Shown: positions 1-10,256 of the stretch, piece after piece
How positions within the stretch are numbered: the first letter of the stretch is position 1
Layout of the letters: every line of letters starts with the position of its first letter
Notes under the pieces: generated by a model
Told to the model about the DNA's origin: nothing
Databases searched by the model: none
The model's input: only the letters and a program-made list of their open reading frames with translations
Position numbers and translations under genes: made by a program
Assembly: GCA_903875445.1 (NCBI GenBank)
Contig: CAIQWD010000100.1
Coordinates: 1-64,000 of the forward strand
DNA length: 64,000 nucleotides
Direction of reading: 5' to 3'
Source: an uncultured delta proteobacterium
GTDB taxonomy: Bacteria > Desulfobacterota > Desulfobulbia > Desulfobulbales > Desulfocapsaceae

Positions 1-300
1 ACCTTGCAGAACATCTACAAAACCACTAAGTAAAAGAAATATCCAAAAAACAAGAACCGGAACTCGCAATTTGCTATTGGTATACAACCCATGCTTTATA
101 ATCGAATATAAAAAGAAAAAGATAAATAAAAGAAGCCCTGTATCAGATACTTGGTGCGGAAATATAAAATTAGATTTGCCACCATCACCATAATTGACTT
201 CAAGATAGCTGGACGCAAGAATAAAAATTGATACAAAAACAATATGGTATTTCTTCAGTAAAAACTGAATAGAAGCAAAATAGAAAATTAAAAAATCCAT
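1..300 (-). CDS. Partial membrane protein, likely O-antigen polymerase (Wzy/EpsG-like); runs off the left edge
   Basis: My reverse-strand translation from ATG at 300 gives MDFLIFYFASIQFLLKKYHIVFVSIFILASSYLEVNYGDGGKSNFIFPHQVSDTGLLLFIFFFLYSIIKHGLYTNSK..., open to position 1, hydrophobic, followed directly by glycan genes. Not in the ORF track because it has no stop in the window. Confidence 0.6.
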   Translation of the reverse strand, partial: MDFLIFYFASIQFLLKKYHIVFVSIFILASSYLEVNYGDGGKSNFIFPHQVSDTGLLLFIFFFLYSIIKHGLYTNSKLRVPVLVFWIFLLLSGFVDVLQG

Positions 301-301
301 G

Positions 302-1330
302 TTATCTCAACCCATTTGTCAGAAACTTCATAGAATCGAGTTTAAGCATTGATAATTTCTTAAAAACATCTTCATAATTTATTTCCTGCAACAAGCCTGC
401 TGAATTGTATAATACATCCATATTCTTAAAATAACGTGTTTCTAATCCTAGCATTTCAAGGAGGTGTTTAATTCTACCGGCCCGGTTCGTATGCGCTGGC
501 ATAGCAATAAATTGTTTTTTGAAAATAATGGCAAATACTGTTCCATGAAATGAGTTGGTAATTACAAAGGTACTATTGGCAATCTGCGATAGCCATTTCT
601 CAACTGTCACCCATGGCTGATAGGATATTCCCTTATGTATCCTCCTTTCTGACAGCATTACCGGATGCGTATTTGTTTGTTTTGCAATATATTGGATCAG
701 TTTTAGCCACTCGTGCGTTGTTTTCAGCAGTGAAAAAACAACTAATGTTTTTTTATGAGGTTTTGTTTCTGGGATAATTAACGCGTCGTAGTTATCCAAC
801 AGCAATGTCGGGTCAATTGTTAACGTGGCATCAACATTAAAGATTTCTTTGCAAATCTGAACGCCTGAACTCTCTCTAACTCCAATGGCAGAAAATTTAT
901 TAAGGCAATTACGAACACCTGTCTCAATATTTTTTTCAGGCCATTCTGAAGTGCCGAAACTTGCAGCATACGAAATTCGCTTAACATGATTAGGCAGAAA
1001 ATTAAAAAAATAATCCAATGCTCTGTCCCCAGTCAGATCTGGATTCCACACCTGGTCACTTCCAACAATATATATATCATCCTTATTGACTTGGCAGTCG
1101 GTTAAGTTAACTTGGTGAGGCAAACGATTGCGCCTGAAGATATTAAAAAAAAGATCACCAATACGAAAGGTTAAGTTTCCTATAAAACCATGCTCAGGTT
1201 TGACTATCGGAATCCTTAGCAACTCGACATTATGGCCTAAATCAGTTAACACTTTGGACAGTGCATAACATTGGAGCATGGCGCCAAAGCTATTTTGGTT
1301 GGAAAATGTTAATAATTTAATATTATTCAT
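302..1330 (-). CDS. Polysaccharide pyruvyl transferase family protein
   Basis: Motifs NxGAMLQCYAL near the N-terminus, YIVGSDQVWNPDLT, and S-FVITNSFHGTVFAIIF near the C-terminus are typical of the family. Confidence 0.9.
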   Translation of the reverse strand: MNNIKLLTFSNQNSFGAMLQCYALSKVLTDLGHNVELLRIPIVKPEHGFIGNLTFRIGDLFFNIFRRNRLPHQVNLTDCQVNKDDIYIVGSDQVWNPDLTGDRALDYFFNFLPNHVKRISYAASFGTSEWPEKNIETGVRNCLNKFSAIGVRESSGVQICKEIFNVDATLTIDPTLLLDNYDALIIPETKPHKKTLVVFSLLKTTHEWLKLIQYIAKQTNTHPVMLSERRIHKGISYQPWVTVEKWLSQIANSTFVITNSFHGTVFAIIFKKQFIAMPAHTNRAGRIKHLLEMLGLETRYFKNMDVLYNSAGLLQEINYEDVFKKLSMLKLDSMKFLTNGLR

Positions 1331-2591
1331 GTAACATCGTTTTTAAAAATTCATTGTTATATTTATTTCGGATTTTAAGGCCAATTTTCCATAATATAAA
1401 ATTGAAGATTTTATAGGGAAGCCAGAGAATTTCAGAATTTTTGATTTTCCCTCCGTAGATCTTTCCTAGGATTTCGATTGGCAGGTGCGCAAAATTCCAG
1501 GCGAGCAGCCTACGTGCAGGATGAATTTTTAAAAATGGTAATTTCCTATAAACCATCTTGTTATATGGAAGAAATTCTTTCCAATTAATCGCATGGAGAG
1601 TGACATCAACCTTTTCTAAAATTTTCCGGCCAGCATGGCTGTGTGTAACAACACAGGACACTCCTTTATAATGTTCCTCTAAAAATGTTTTATCATTCCA
1701 GAAATCTGCCAATGTCAAATCCGCCTTTCTATTAAGTTTAGTAAATTGACAATCCCCGCAACTGTAACGAGCGGAGTATCCACTTAAGAAACCGTTAAAT
1801 ACAAAGTTTTGTGGGGCATAATCTACTACGGCACATTCATTGGTGCCATGACCAATCCTATCATTACTGCAGTAACGAACGGTAATTTTTTGGGATTTTT
1901 CCCATCCCTCATTTTTGTTGCGGTAGCTCACATTAATTTTTTTGGGATTTTCTGATCCGGCAAGGACTGCAGGGTAAATATATTTTACAAATCGTTGAAG
2001 AAAATGAGACGATGGAAAACCGGAGCATACAAGATCGGAGGTCAGAAGCAAATCCGAATCACCGAGCTTTCCCAAGAAAGAATAAAGACCCGCGACCTGG
2101 CATGGGACACCTGAGAAAAAGACAAGATGGTTCTCTTTTAACTTTTCCTTTACCGCACAATATATTCCTGTCGAATCTCCCTGTTGATATTTAGACCCTT
2201 GCATCCGAGCAATGTCGCCTTGATTGTTGCTAATAATGTGCCTTACCTTGATACCATCCATAACCGCACCTGCAACATAACCCCCGTATCGGATTATGTG
2301 ATATGCTATTGCCGCGAAAATTCCGCCTGAAGAGCTTTTCATTCTGATGGCGTCATCATTTGCCCAAGCAGCATATGGGGTTGATGTTGACTTTTCGCTT
2401 TCATAAGAAAAATCATTGACAACCGGGCATGATTTTTCGCAATTACCGCAACCCGTGCACCTATCTTCTCTAAAAATCACATATAAGTGTCCGTCATCAG
2501 CCCATTCTCCGTTGAGGGCAGAAAAGCCACAAGAGTCAACGCAGGCCATACAGCCGGTGCAGGTATATTTTGTTGCTAAATTGGGAGTCAT
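1323..2591 (-). CDS. Coenzyme F420 hydrogenase/dehydrogenase beta subunit (FrhB)-like Fe-S protein of a glycan locus
   Basis: Two N-terminal ferredoxin motifs (CTGCMACVDSCG, CTGCGNCEKSCP) and an FrhB-type core (SSGGIFAAIA, FFSGVPCQVAGL, CGDCQFTKLNRKADLTLADFW). ATG at 2591 preferred over the TTG at 2600. Confidence 0.85.
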   Translation of the reverse strand: MTPNLATKYTCTGCMACVDSCGFSALNGEWADDGHLYVIFREDRCTGCGNCEKSCPVVNDFSYESEKSTSTPYAAWANDDAIRMKSSSGGIFAAIAYHIIRYGGYVAGAVMDGIKVRHIISNNQGDIARMQGSKYQQGDSTGIYCAVKEKLKENHLVFFSGVPCQVAGLYSFLGKLGDSDLLLTSDLVCSGFPSSHFLQRFVKYIYPAVLAGSENPKKINVSYRNKNEGWEKSQKITVRYCSNDRIGHGTNECAVVDYAPQNFVFNGFLSGYSARYSCGDCQFTKLNRKADLTLADFWNDKTFLEEHYKGVSCVVTHSHAGRKILEKVDVTLHAINWKEFLPYNKMVYRKLPFLKIHPARRLLAWNFAHLPIEILGKIYGGKIKNSEILWLPYKIFNFILWKIGLKIRNKYNNEFLKTMLHE

Positions 2592-2748
2592 TTTGTCCAA
2601 TCAATAGTATCATCTATGATTTTTGCTGGAACACCTTCAACTAATGCCCTTGGCGGAACGTCTTTATTTACCAATCAACGAACGGCAATTATGGAGTCAT
2701 TGCCAACAATTACACCCTTTATAACAATGGCAGTTAGACTGAGCATAC
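2588..2748 (-). pseudogene. C-terminal remnant of a hexapeptide-repeat (LbH) acyltransferase with an in-frame TGA
   Basis: My reverse-strand translation: GMLSLTAIVIKGVIVGNDSIIAVR*LVNKDVPPRALVEGVPAKIIDDTIDWTK*. It matches the LbH acyltransferase C-terminal consensus (KGV.IG..S.I...S.V.KD.P......G.PAK.I). Internal stop at 2675-2677; terminal TGA overlaps the next gene's ATG (ATGA). Confidence 0.75.
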
Positions 2749-4254
2749 CTATTTTGTTGAACAAATCTTTTTGATAATATCTATGTCCATGTATTTTTTT
2801 AAATACACGTATACCCAAGTTCCTGCACATATTATTAGAAAACTACCGACATAATAATTATATTTTTCTAAATAAATAGCACTATACAATGCTGCACTTA
2901 TAAAAATACTTGATATGAGAAAAATTTTTTTTAAGAGATATGAAAATTTAAATCCAGTAATTTTATGACATGCTATATAAGTCAAACATAAATACACAAT
3001 ATAGGCTGCGAAATAGTTGATACCTAACCCATTGAAGCCAAATTTACTAGAAAAAATAATCAACAATAAGTAATCTCCCGTCCAAAATATAGCTTGAATA
3101 ATTATATATGTAAAAGGCTTATTATGCGCCATAATAAGATAGGAAAAGGGAAACGCGATGACACGCAAACTCACCCCTAAAACTTGCCACCGAATAATAC
3201 TTACACCGATAATAAATTCGGTAGAATAGAGCATATGAAGAATAATGGGGGAAAATGTAATAATGCCCAACACTCCAATTGAAGCAACTAAAGTTCCTAA
3301 TTCAATCTGTTCATTAACTGTTTCATTTAACTTCTGTGAATTATTTATTAGTTTCATTATACGGGGCATGAAATCTACACCCATTGCGCTTAAGATAGTT
3401 CCAATATACAAGTTAGAGATTGTCCAGCTTGCTTGGTAAATACCGACTGCTGTTAAATCATAATTTTTTGCAAGATAAGTACGGGACAATAAAGTCATCA
3501 CAGAAGCTATAATTCCGGCCGCACTATACCCTAACCCCAGATAAATGAGCTTTTTAAATATATTTTTTGCTTCTTCGTTGGATGGTCTAATGGGCTTTAT
3601 GTTTGTTTGTCTCACGAACCACCATGTTGATAAAACAGCTGTAAATCCGATGGCTACTAGAAATATAGGAATCCCATTCAAACCGAGAATATATGCAAGC
3701 GTGATACAAGCCACAGATCCTACGATCGAACCGATTATTTGGCTTATAGCAATCCCACGTATATCACGAAGACCATTTAATATTGCCAATTGGCCTTTTG
3801 ATACACCGTTGCATAATATAGCAAAAGAAACGACCATCACTCCCACGTAGTACTCTTTTGTTCCAAACAATAAAGCGCTTACATTTTTTGAAAATATTAT
3901 AGACAGTAACGTAATAGACAAGGAAAAATAGAGTAAAGCCCGCTTAAAAATCCAAATACATTTTGCCACAGCAACATGATCATCATTTTTAGCTATTTCA
4001 CGTACACCGCTTTGATCTAAACCCAAAACAGAAAAAGCCGACACCATTTCAATATACGTACTATATAAACCCCAAATTCCGAAACCCTTGGCGCCTAAAA
4101 CTACCGAGATAATTTTATTCCTGAGAGCTCCAAATATGATTTGTATCACCTGAACAATCGCTATCATGCCGGTTGTTCTGACAATTTCTTTATAAGAAGA
4201 CATCAGGATCTCCAAGACCAAATGAGAGGACATCCGCATAAAAAAAGGGGGCAA
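2749..4254 (-). CDS. Polysaccharide biosynthesis/O-antigen translocase (Wzx-like flippase)
   Basis: 501 aa polytopic membrane protein of MATE/PST type (NKIISVVLGAKGFGIWGLYSTYIEMVSAFSVLGLDQSGVREIA). Confidence 0.88.
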   Translation of the reverse strand: MPPFFMRMSSHLVLEILMSSYKEIVRTTGMIAIVQVIQIIFGALRNKIISVVLGAKGFGIWGLYSTYIEMVSAFSVLGLDQSGVREIAKNDDHVAVAKCIWIFKRALLYFSLSITLLSIIFSKNVSALLFGTKEYYVGVMVVSFAILCNGVSKGQLAILNGLRDIRGIAISQIIGSIVGSVACITLAYILGLNGIPIFLVAIGFTAVLSTWWFVRQTNIKPIRPSNEEAKNIFKKLIYLGLGYSAAGIIASVMTLLSRTYLAKNYDLTAVGIYQASWTISNLYIGTILSAMGVDFMPRIMKLINNSQKLNETVNEQIELGTLVASIGVLGIITFSPIILHMLYSTEFIIGVSIIRWQVLGVSLRVIAFPFSYLIMAHNKPFTYIIIQAIFWTGDYLLLIIFSSKFGFNGLGINYFAAYIVYLCLTYIACHKITGFKFSYLLKKIFLISSIFISAALYSAIYLEKYNYYVGSFLIICAGTWVYVYLKKYMDIDIIKKICSTK

Positions 4255-4303
4255 ATCTTTGCTTGACCCTTCTTGTTCTACTTCTCGCTTTCATTTTCTT
4301 TTC

Positions 4304-6099
<1,796 letters not shown>

Positions 6100-6575
6100 T
6101 GGAGATCGGATTCGGGGTCGGGGTATCTGAGTATTTCTGCTGCATCCCTTCGAGAGTCGTTCTTCGACTATACAAGGATAGGCTGCTGCTGTCAAGCAGA
6201 AAGAATGGGTACATTTCCGGCCCAAGGTGGCAGGTGACGGAAGGTTTCCGCACATTTTGCTCCTGTACTGTCTCTGGTCCGAAATCTGAAATCAGAAAAC
6301 AGCATTGCCAAGCTTTAGCAAATTCGGTGCCATCTGGACGATCTTTCGCTGGAATGGTGCTGGCCTGCCTCCGGGGATAAACAAGAATGAAGTGATTTCT
6401 GTCTACGGAATGGTTGTGCGGAAATACGGAATAGTGGCCCTGAAAAACGAAAATGTTGGTTAGTTTTGCTCGTCGTTGGGATTAAAGAATTGCAGTGTAG
6501 GGAACGGCAGGAGACGATTGCTTTTTTCAATCAGAATGTATACACTGTTTGTATATATTCAACATGGAGAGGATT

Positions 6576-6806
6576 ATGGATACAGCAAAGCTTTTCAAGA
6601 GCGGCAACTCCCAAGCCGTGCGTTTACCGAAGGATTTCAGGCTTCCCGGCCAGAAGGTCAGGATTTTTCGCAGGGGAAATCAGATCATCCTTGAACCCTT
6701 GGAAGTAACCTGGGACGCTTTTTTTGCCTCGCTTGACGATTTTCCCGAGGATTTTATGGAAAATGGACGACAGCAGCCTGATGGGCAGACAAGGGAGTCA
6801 TTTTGA
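6576..6806 (+). CDS. vapB: VapB-type antitoxin (AbrB/SpoVT fold)
   Basis: MDTAKLFKSGNSQAVRLPKDFRLPGQKVRIFRRGNQIILEPL; stop overlaps the downstream PIN gene start. Confidence 0.9.
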   Translation: MDTAKLFKSGNSQAVRLPKDFRLPGQKVRIFRRGNQIILEPLEVTWDAFFASLDDFPEDFMENGRQQPDGQTRESF

Positions 6807-7207
6807 TGCATTTCTTGCTCGATACCAACATCTGCATCTATCTCATCAAGAACCGGCCGCCGGGAGTTCTCGAAAAATTCAAACAGCATCAGCCTTCGGA
6901 GGTTGCGATTTCCACCATTACCCTGTTCGAGCTTGAATACGGAGCCGAAAAAAGCAATTGGAAGCAGCAGTCCCAAAAGGCTCTGAAAAATTTTTTGTCG
7001 CCTCTTGACATCGTTGATCTGGACCGGGCCGCTGCTAATGAAGCGGCTGTTATCCGGGCGAAACTCGAGAAAAAAGGTACACCCATAGGCCCGTATGATA
7101 TACTTATCGCCGGCCTGGCCAGATCCCGTTCAATGACCCTGGTGACCAACGATATTAAGGAATTTTCAAGAGTTGACGGCTTGTTGCTGGAAAATTGGAC
7201 AGAATAA
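6803..7207 (+). CDS. vapC: VapC-type toxin (PIN-domain RNase)
   Basis: MHFLLDTNICIYLIKNRP, ISTITLFELEYGAEKS, GPYDILIAGLARSRSMTLVTNDIKEFSRVDGL: full PIN domain. Confidence 0.93.
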   Translation: MMHFLLDTNICIYLIKNRPPGVLEKFKQHQPSEVAISTITLFELEYGAEKSNWKQQSQKALKNFLSPLDIVDLDRAAANEAAVIRAKLEKKGTPIGPYDILIAGLARSRSMTLVTNDIKEFSRVDGLLLENWTE

Positions 7208-7348
7208 TAATGGTGGCAAGATGCATGCAAGGAAAGCATAGTATATTTTACTGGCCGCATCCGGGACATGACCATCATCCAGCAGATCCGCAGCTACAAG
7301 CAAGGCATGATCCGCCTTATCCAGATATCTCCTTATCTCCTCAGTCAT
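7166..7348 (-). pseudogene. Truncated HEPN-domain protein, N-terminal portion only
   Basis: MTEEIRRYLDKADHALLVAADLLDDGHVPDAASKIYYA is a HEPN N-terminus; similarity stops near 7236, close to the 3' end of vapC. ATGA overlap with the upstream nucleotidyltransferase gene. Confidence 0.75.
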
Positions 7349-7704
7349 ATCGCAATGCCTTCTTGCATAACATTTCGATAAAATGAGAAACCTTTCGCGG
7401 CAGCTGCACGAAACCGATCCTCAGTAAAGACCTTGAGGGAGATCATTGGCTTGAAATCACGATCCCACATCACATTGTAGGCGATCTCATCCAGCATAGA
7501 CTCCAACTCCGGAGTTTTTTCATCTACCAATGCAACCAGATCAAGGTCGGAATCATCGGCCGCATCTCCCCGTACACGCGAACCGTAGAGGATTAACTCC
7601 CGGATATGCGGCAGTACCTCTGTTGGTATTCGTTGCCTCAGTTCTTCAACGATCTCCTGGTCTATTATCCCCTTAATTGCCACCTCACTCTCCTTATTGG
7701 ACAT
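7345..7704 (-). CDS. Minimal nucleotidyltransferase (MNT) domain protein
   Basis: GSRVRGDAADDSDLDLVALV carries the GS-x10-DxD nucleotidyltransferase motif. Confidence 0.85.
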   Translation of the reverse strand: MSNKESEVAIKGIIDQEIVEELRQRIPTEVLPHIRELILYGSRVRGDAADDSDLDLVALVDEKTPELESMLDEIAYNVMWDRDFKPMISLKVFTEDRFRAAAAKGFSFYRNVMQEGIAI

Positions 7705-7758
7705 ACCGCACCTCGTTTAAAATTCGATCCCGTAAGCGCGGTTTAACAGCCTCCTTTT

Positions 7759-7808
7759 GAGATGGGGTCGGACCGAGCTATCTATATGATCGTTCAACAT
7801 TTAAATCC
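7759..7808. repeat. 50-bp dispersed repeat, copy 1
   Basis: 42/50 identical to 9167-9216 by my hand alignment. Confidence 0.75.
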
Positions 7809-7842
7809 CAAAAATACGTGTTTTCCGCTCTTAAATGCAGGA

Positions 7843-7887
7843 TGCACTCTGTGCACCTATAAAACCTGAGATGGTGCACGGAGTGCA
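7843..7887. repeat. Inverted repeat/hairpin with self-palindromic arms
   Basis: TGCACTCTGTGCACC ... GGTGCACGGAGTGCA; 14/15 complementary, with the remaining position a G-T pair. Lies just downstream of the hepT-like gene. Confidence 0.7.
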
Positions 7888-7900
7888 CCCTACACTCGAG

Positions 7901-8263
7901 TTAACTTGAAAGCTCATTGGAATAACTCGCCCTTTTTAACTTTTTCAATTCGTGCAACAACACCGGGATATCATCCTGAATAATACTCCAGAGGACATCG
8001 TTGTCTATTCCCAGATAACCGTGAATCAGTCGGTTACGAGTTGCCACAACCTGTCGCCAGGGGATTGACGAAGCAGGTTCGCGAATTGTATCCGGGATAT
8101 GTGTTGCAGCCTCTCCCAGTAACTCCAGCATTCTTATTGTTGCATCGTATGACTTCTCGTCAGATTCAAATCCCTTTCGATCCAGCCGTTCGGTATAGGA
8201 TAGCACCTTTTCGCAAAATTTGATCATGTCATCCAGATAGAATCTCCATTCCCGTTCAGACAT
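7901..8263 (-). CDS. hepT: HepT-like HEPN toxin (DUF86)
   Basis: MSEREWRFYLDDMIKFCEKVLSYTE... with the RX4HXY motif RNRLIHGY; start overlaps the MNT stop. Confidence 0.88.
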   Translation of the reverse strand: MSEREWRFYLDDMIKFCEKVLSYTERLDRKGFESDEKSYDATIRMLELLGEAATHIPDTIREPASSIPWRQVVATRNRLIHGYLGIDNDVLWSIIQDDIPVLLHELKKLKRASYSNELSS

Positions 8264-8546
8264 AGATCGCCTCGTTTTCGATATATGTCCTAAGCTCGGG
8301 TCGAAGTGCCTTTTCAGTAACCAGGTCGATGCTGCATCCAAAGAGATCCTCCAACATGAACTGAACACCAAAATATTTTGAAGAGGTGGCAGGTCCATCA
8401 AAGGCCACCAGGACATCTACATCGCTTCTCTGGTTGGCATCATCACGGGCCATCGATCCGAACAAGGCCAGGCGGGTAACTCCGAACCGTCCAGTCAATT
8501 CAGGTTTAACCCTGGTAAGTGTATCGAGCGCATCTTGCCGATTCAT
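8256..8546 (-). CDS. mntA: MntA-like nucleotidyltransferase antitoxin
   Basis: LFGSMARDDANQRSDVDVLVAFDG: GS-x10-DxD motif, adjacent to DUF86. Confidence 0.88.
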   Translation of the reverse strand: MNRQDALDTLTRVKPELTGRFGVTRLALFGSMARDDANQRSDVDVLVAFDGPATSSKYFGVQFMLEDLFGCSIDLVTEKALRPELRTYIENEAIYV

Positions 8547-8579
8547 ATCAGTAATTTCCTATTTTCCTCTGATTTTATG

Positions 8580-8618
8580 TATCTATTCAGCACTATTGAC
8601 AAAGTTCCCCCTCCCCTT
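8580..8618. repeat. 39-bp dispersed repeat, copy 1
   Basis: TATCTATTCAGCACTATTGACAAAGTTCCCCCTCCCCTT; 36/39 identical to 56745-56783. Confidence 0.8.
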
Positions 8619-8838
8619 GCGGGAGAGGGGAGCTAAAACCAATCAGACAGAGTACATACACTTGAAATATATTGAATAGTTGCGCAAAAACAAGCATATA
8701 GATTTCGAGATATGGATTTCTGCAAACTGAAAACCCTTGGACTTCATGAAACAAAGTACACTTTAATCGGATGAACCACTTGTCACCACCGATAAACTGC
8801 AGAGGACAACCGAAGAAGGGACCAGCGCCTGCAAACGT

Positions 8839-8907
8839 TCACGTTATTGGTGAGTCCTGATTATTCAGAAAAGAAATACAGGCATTTGTATCTAGCAAAT
8901 ATGTCAT
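8839..8907 (-). pseudogene. Truncated VapC/PIN toxin, first 22 codons only
   Basis: My translation: MTYLLDTNACISFLNNQDSPIT*. It begins with the canonical PIN strand (YLLDTNACISFLN) and overlaps the upstream antitoxin stop by ATGA. Not in the ORF track. Confidence 0.8.
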
Positions 8908-9146
8908 CGTATGGTATCTCGCACTTCATACTCTCCTTGGTTTTCACGAACCAAAGGTGTGCCGGCAAAACAACCGGCAGTCTTTGTAAAAAAGTCTTTG
9001 GGCCATATGTCAACTGTCTCCGGTATTGACCTCATTTCATCTATGGGCATGACAATAACTTCCAGGGTGCGGTTTCTAAAAGCCTTTGGAATTTTTATTG
9101 ATATGCGATCGGAATCAACCTTTTGTATTTTTCTTAACACTTGCAT
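8904..9146 (-). CDS. Probable antitoxin paired with a truncated PIN toxin
   Basis: 80 aa: MQVLRKIQKVDSDRISIKIPKAFRNRTLEVIVMPID...; position and ATGA coupling to the PIN remnant. Confidence 0.65.
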   Translation of the reverse strand: MQVLRKIQKVDSDRISIKIPKAFRNRTLEVIVMPIDEMRSIPETVDIWPKDFFTKTAGCFAGTPLVRENQGEYEVRDTIR

Positions 9147-9166
9147 AGTCTTTTCTGTCCTTTGTT

Positions 9167-9216
9167 GAAATGGGGGCCGACCAAGCTATTTATTTGATCA
9201 TTCAACATTTAGATCC
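9167..9216. repeat. 50-bp dispersed repeat, copy 2
   Basis: See 7759-7808. Confidence 0.75.
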
Positions 9217-9696
9217 ACTAAACTCTACAATCATAGCAGATACCTCCGGGATTTTCTTGCTATTTATCGCGCAAGGTGGACCTTGCGGCATTTCTTCTCC
9301 GATGGTTCCATGGCGCTTTCCTTTGTGTCTTCCGACGCACTCTCTTTACAGGGTTTCTGGTGGTCAAATCCCAACAGCAGGTTGTTTGTACTGACTGAAT
9401 TGCCAAAGATTGTCTATTACTGGGTTTGGCATGGTATGTTGGAGATTGCTGAAGATCCGCAATGGGCTATTGATCTGGAGCGGGGCTATCTGGCCTTTGT
9501 GAAGGCTATGGTTTGCAGATGCTGAATTTCTTGTGTATTTGGGCTGCTCCGGTCTGACCAGCCGACGCTCGCCCAAAAATTTTTAAAATATCCGATATCT
9601 TGATACTGAAACGATAATTTGACTTGGACCTCAGAGATGGGTATTTTAAAAGCATATGGCAATTATTTATCAGTGGAAAAGAAACCGAGGTGTAAC

Positions 9697-9915
9697 ATGC
9701 ACACTACACTGCCTTTAAACGAAATGACAACCACGGAAAAGCTTGTTGTGCTGGATCAGATATGGGAAGATTTGATGCGAAATACAGATGATATCCCATC
9801 TCCTGACTGGCATAAGGAAGTTTTATCAGCTCGCGCCAAACGAGTCGAAAATGGCGAATCGGAATTTATGAACTGGGAAGATGCAAAATCCCGCCTTCGT
9901 GCTGAATTTAAGTGA
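9697..9915 (+). CDS. Addiction module component (RelB-like antitoxin, TIGR02574 type)
   Basis: LPLNEMTTTEKLVVLDQIWEDLMRNTDDIPSPDWHKEVLSARAKRVENGESEFMNWEDAKSRLRAEFK. Confidence 0.85.
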   Translation: MHTTLPLNEMTTTEKLVVLDQIWEDLMRNTDDIPSPDWHKEVLSARAKRVENGESEFMNWEDAKSRLRAEFK

Positions 9916-10052
9916 AAATTAAAATACTTGACGAGGCGCATAATGATTTGGTGGAACAAGAAGTCGTTCAGGTTTATGCGGTTTTAGATTGCAGACGAAA
10001 TCCCAAGGTAAATCATGAACAATTAATTAGGCGGTCTGTGTCAGGATCCTAA
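9912..10052 (+). pseudogene. Internally deleted RelE/ParE-superfamily toxin
   Basis: My translation from GTG 9912: VKIKILDEAHNDLVEQEVVQVYAVLDCRRNPKVNHEQLIRRSVSGS*. The N-terminus KIKILDEAHNDLVE and C-terminus VYAVLDCRRNPK are typical; the core is missing. Confidence 0.75.
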
Positions 10053-10223
10053 TTCCAAGAAAAATACCAGGATTCACAGCACAGGATTCAGCGTTCGCCC
10101 CAGCAGGAATTTGCGAAATTACTTGGTGTCTCACCACACACACTTCAAGAGTGGGAACAAAATCGACGTCAGCCGTCTGGTGCTGCGAAGTCACTGATAA
10201 ATCCACGCAAGCGGTACTCTTGA
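10053..10223 (+). pseudogene. C-terminal fragment of an XRE/HigA-type HTH antitoxin
   Basis: My translation: FQEKYQDSQHRIQRSPQQEFAKLLGVSPHTLQEWEQNRRQPSGAAKSLINPRKRYS*; QQEFAKLLGVSPHTLQEWEQNRRQPSGAAKSL is a clear HTH_XRE segment. Confidence 0.8.
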
Positions 10224-10256
10224 TTTCATCAATGAGCGTTCCACTTGCGGTGACAT

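Noticed and set aside
9283-9525. 80-aa forward ORF containing LPKIVYYWVWHGMLEIAEDPQWAIDLERGYLAFVKAM
   Set aside because: Could be a gene fragment, but no family recognised and no supporting context; not reported as a CDS.
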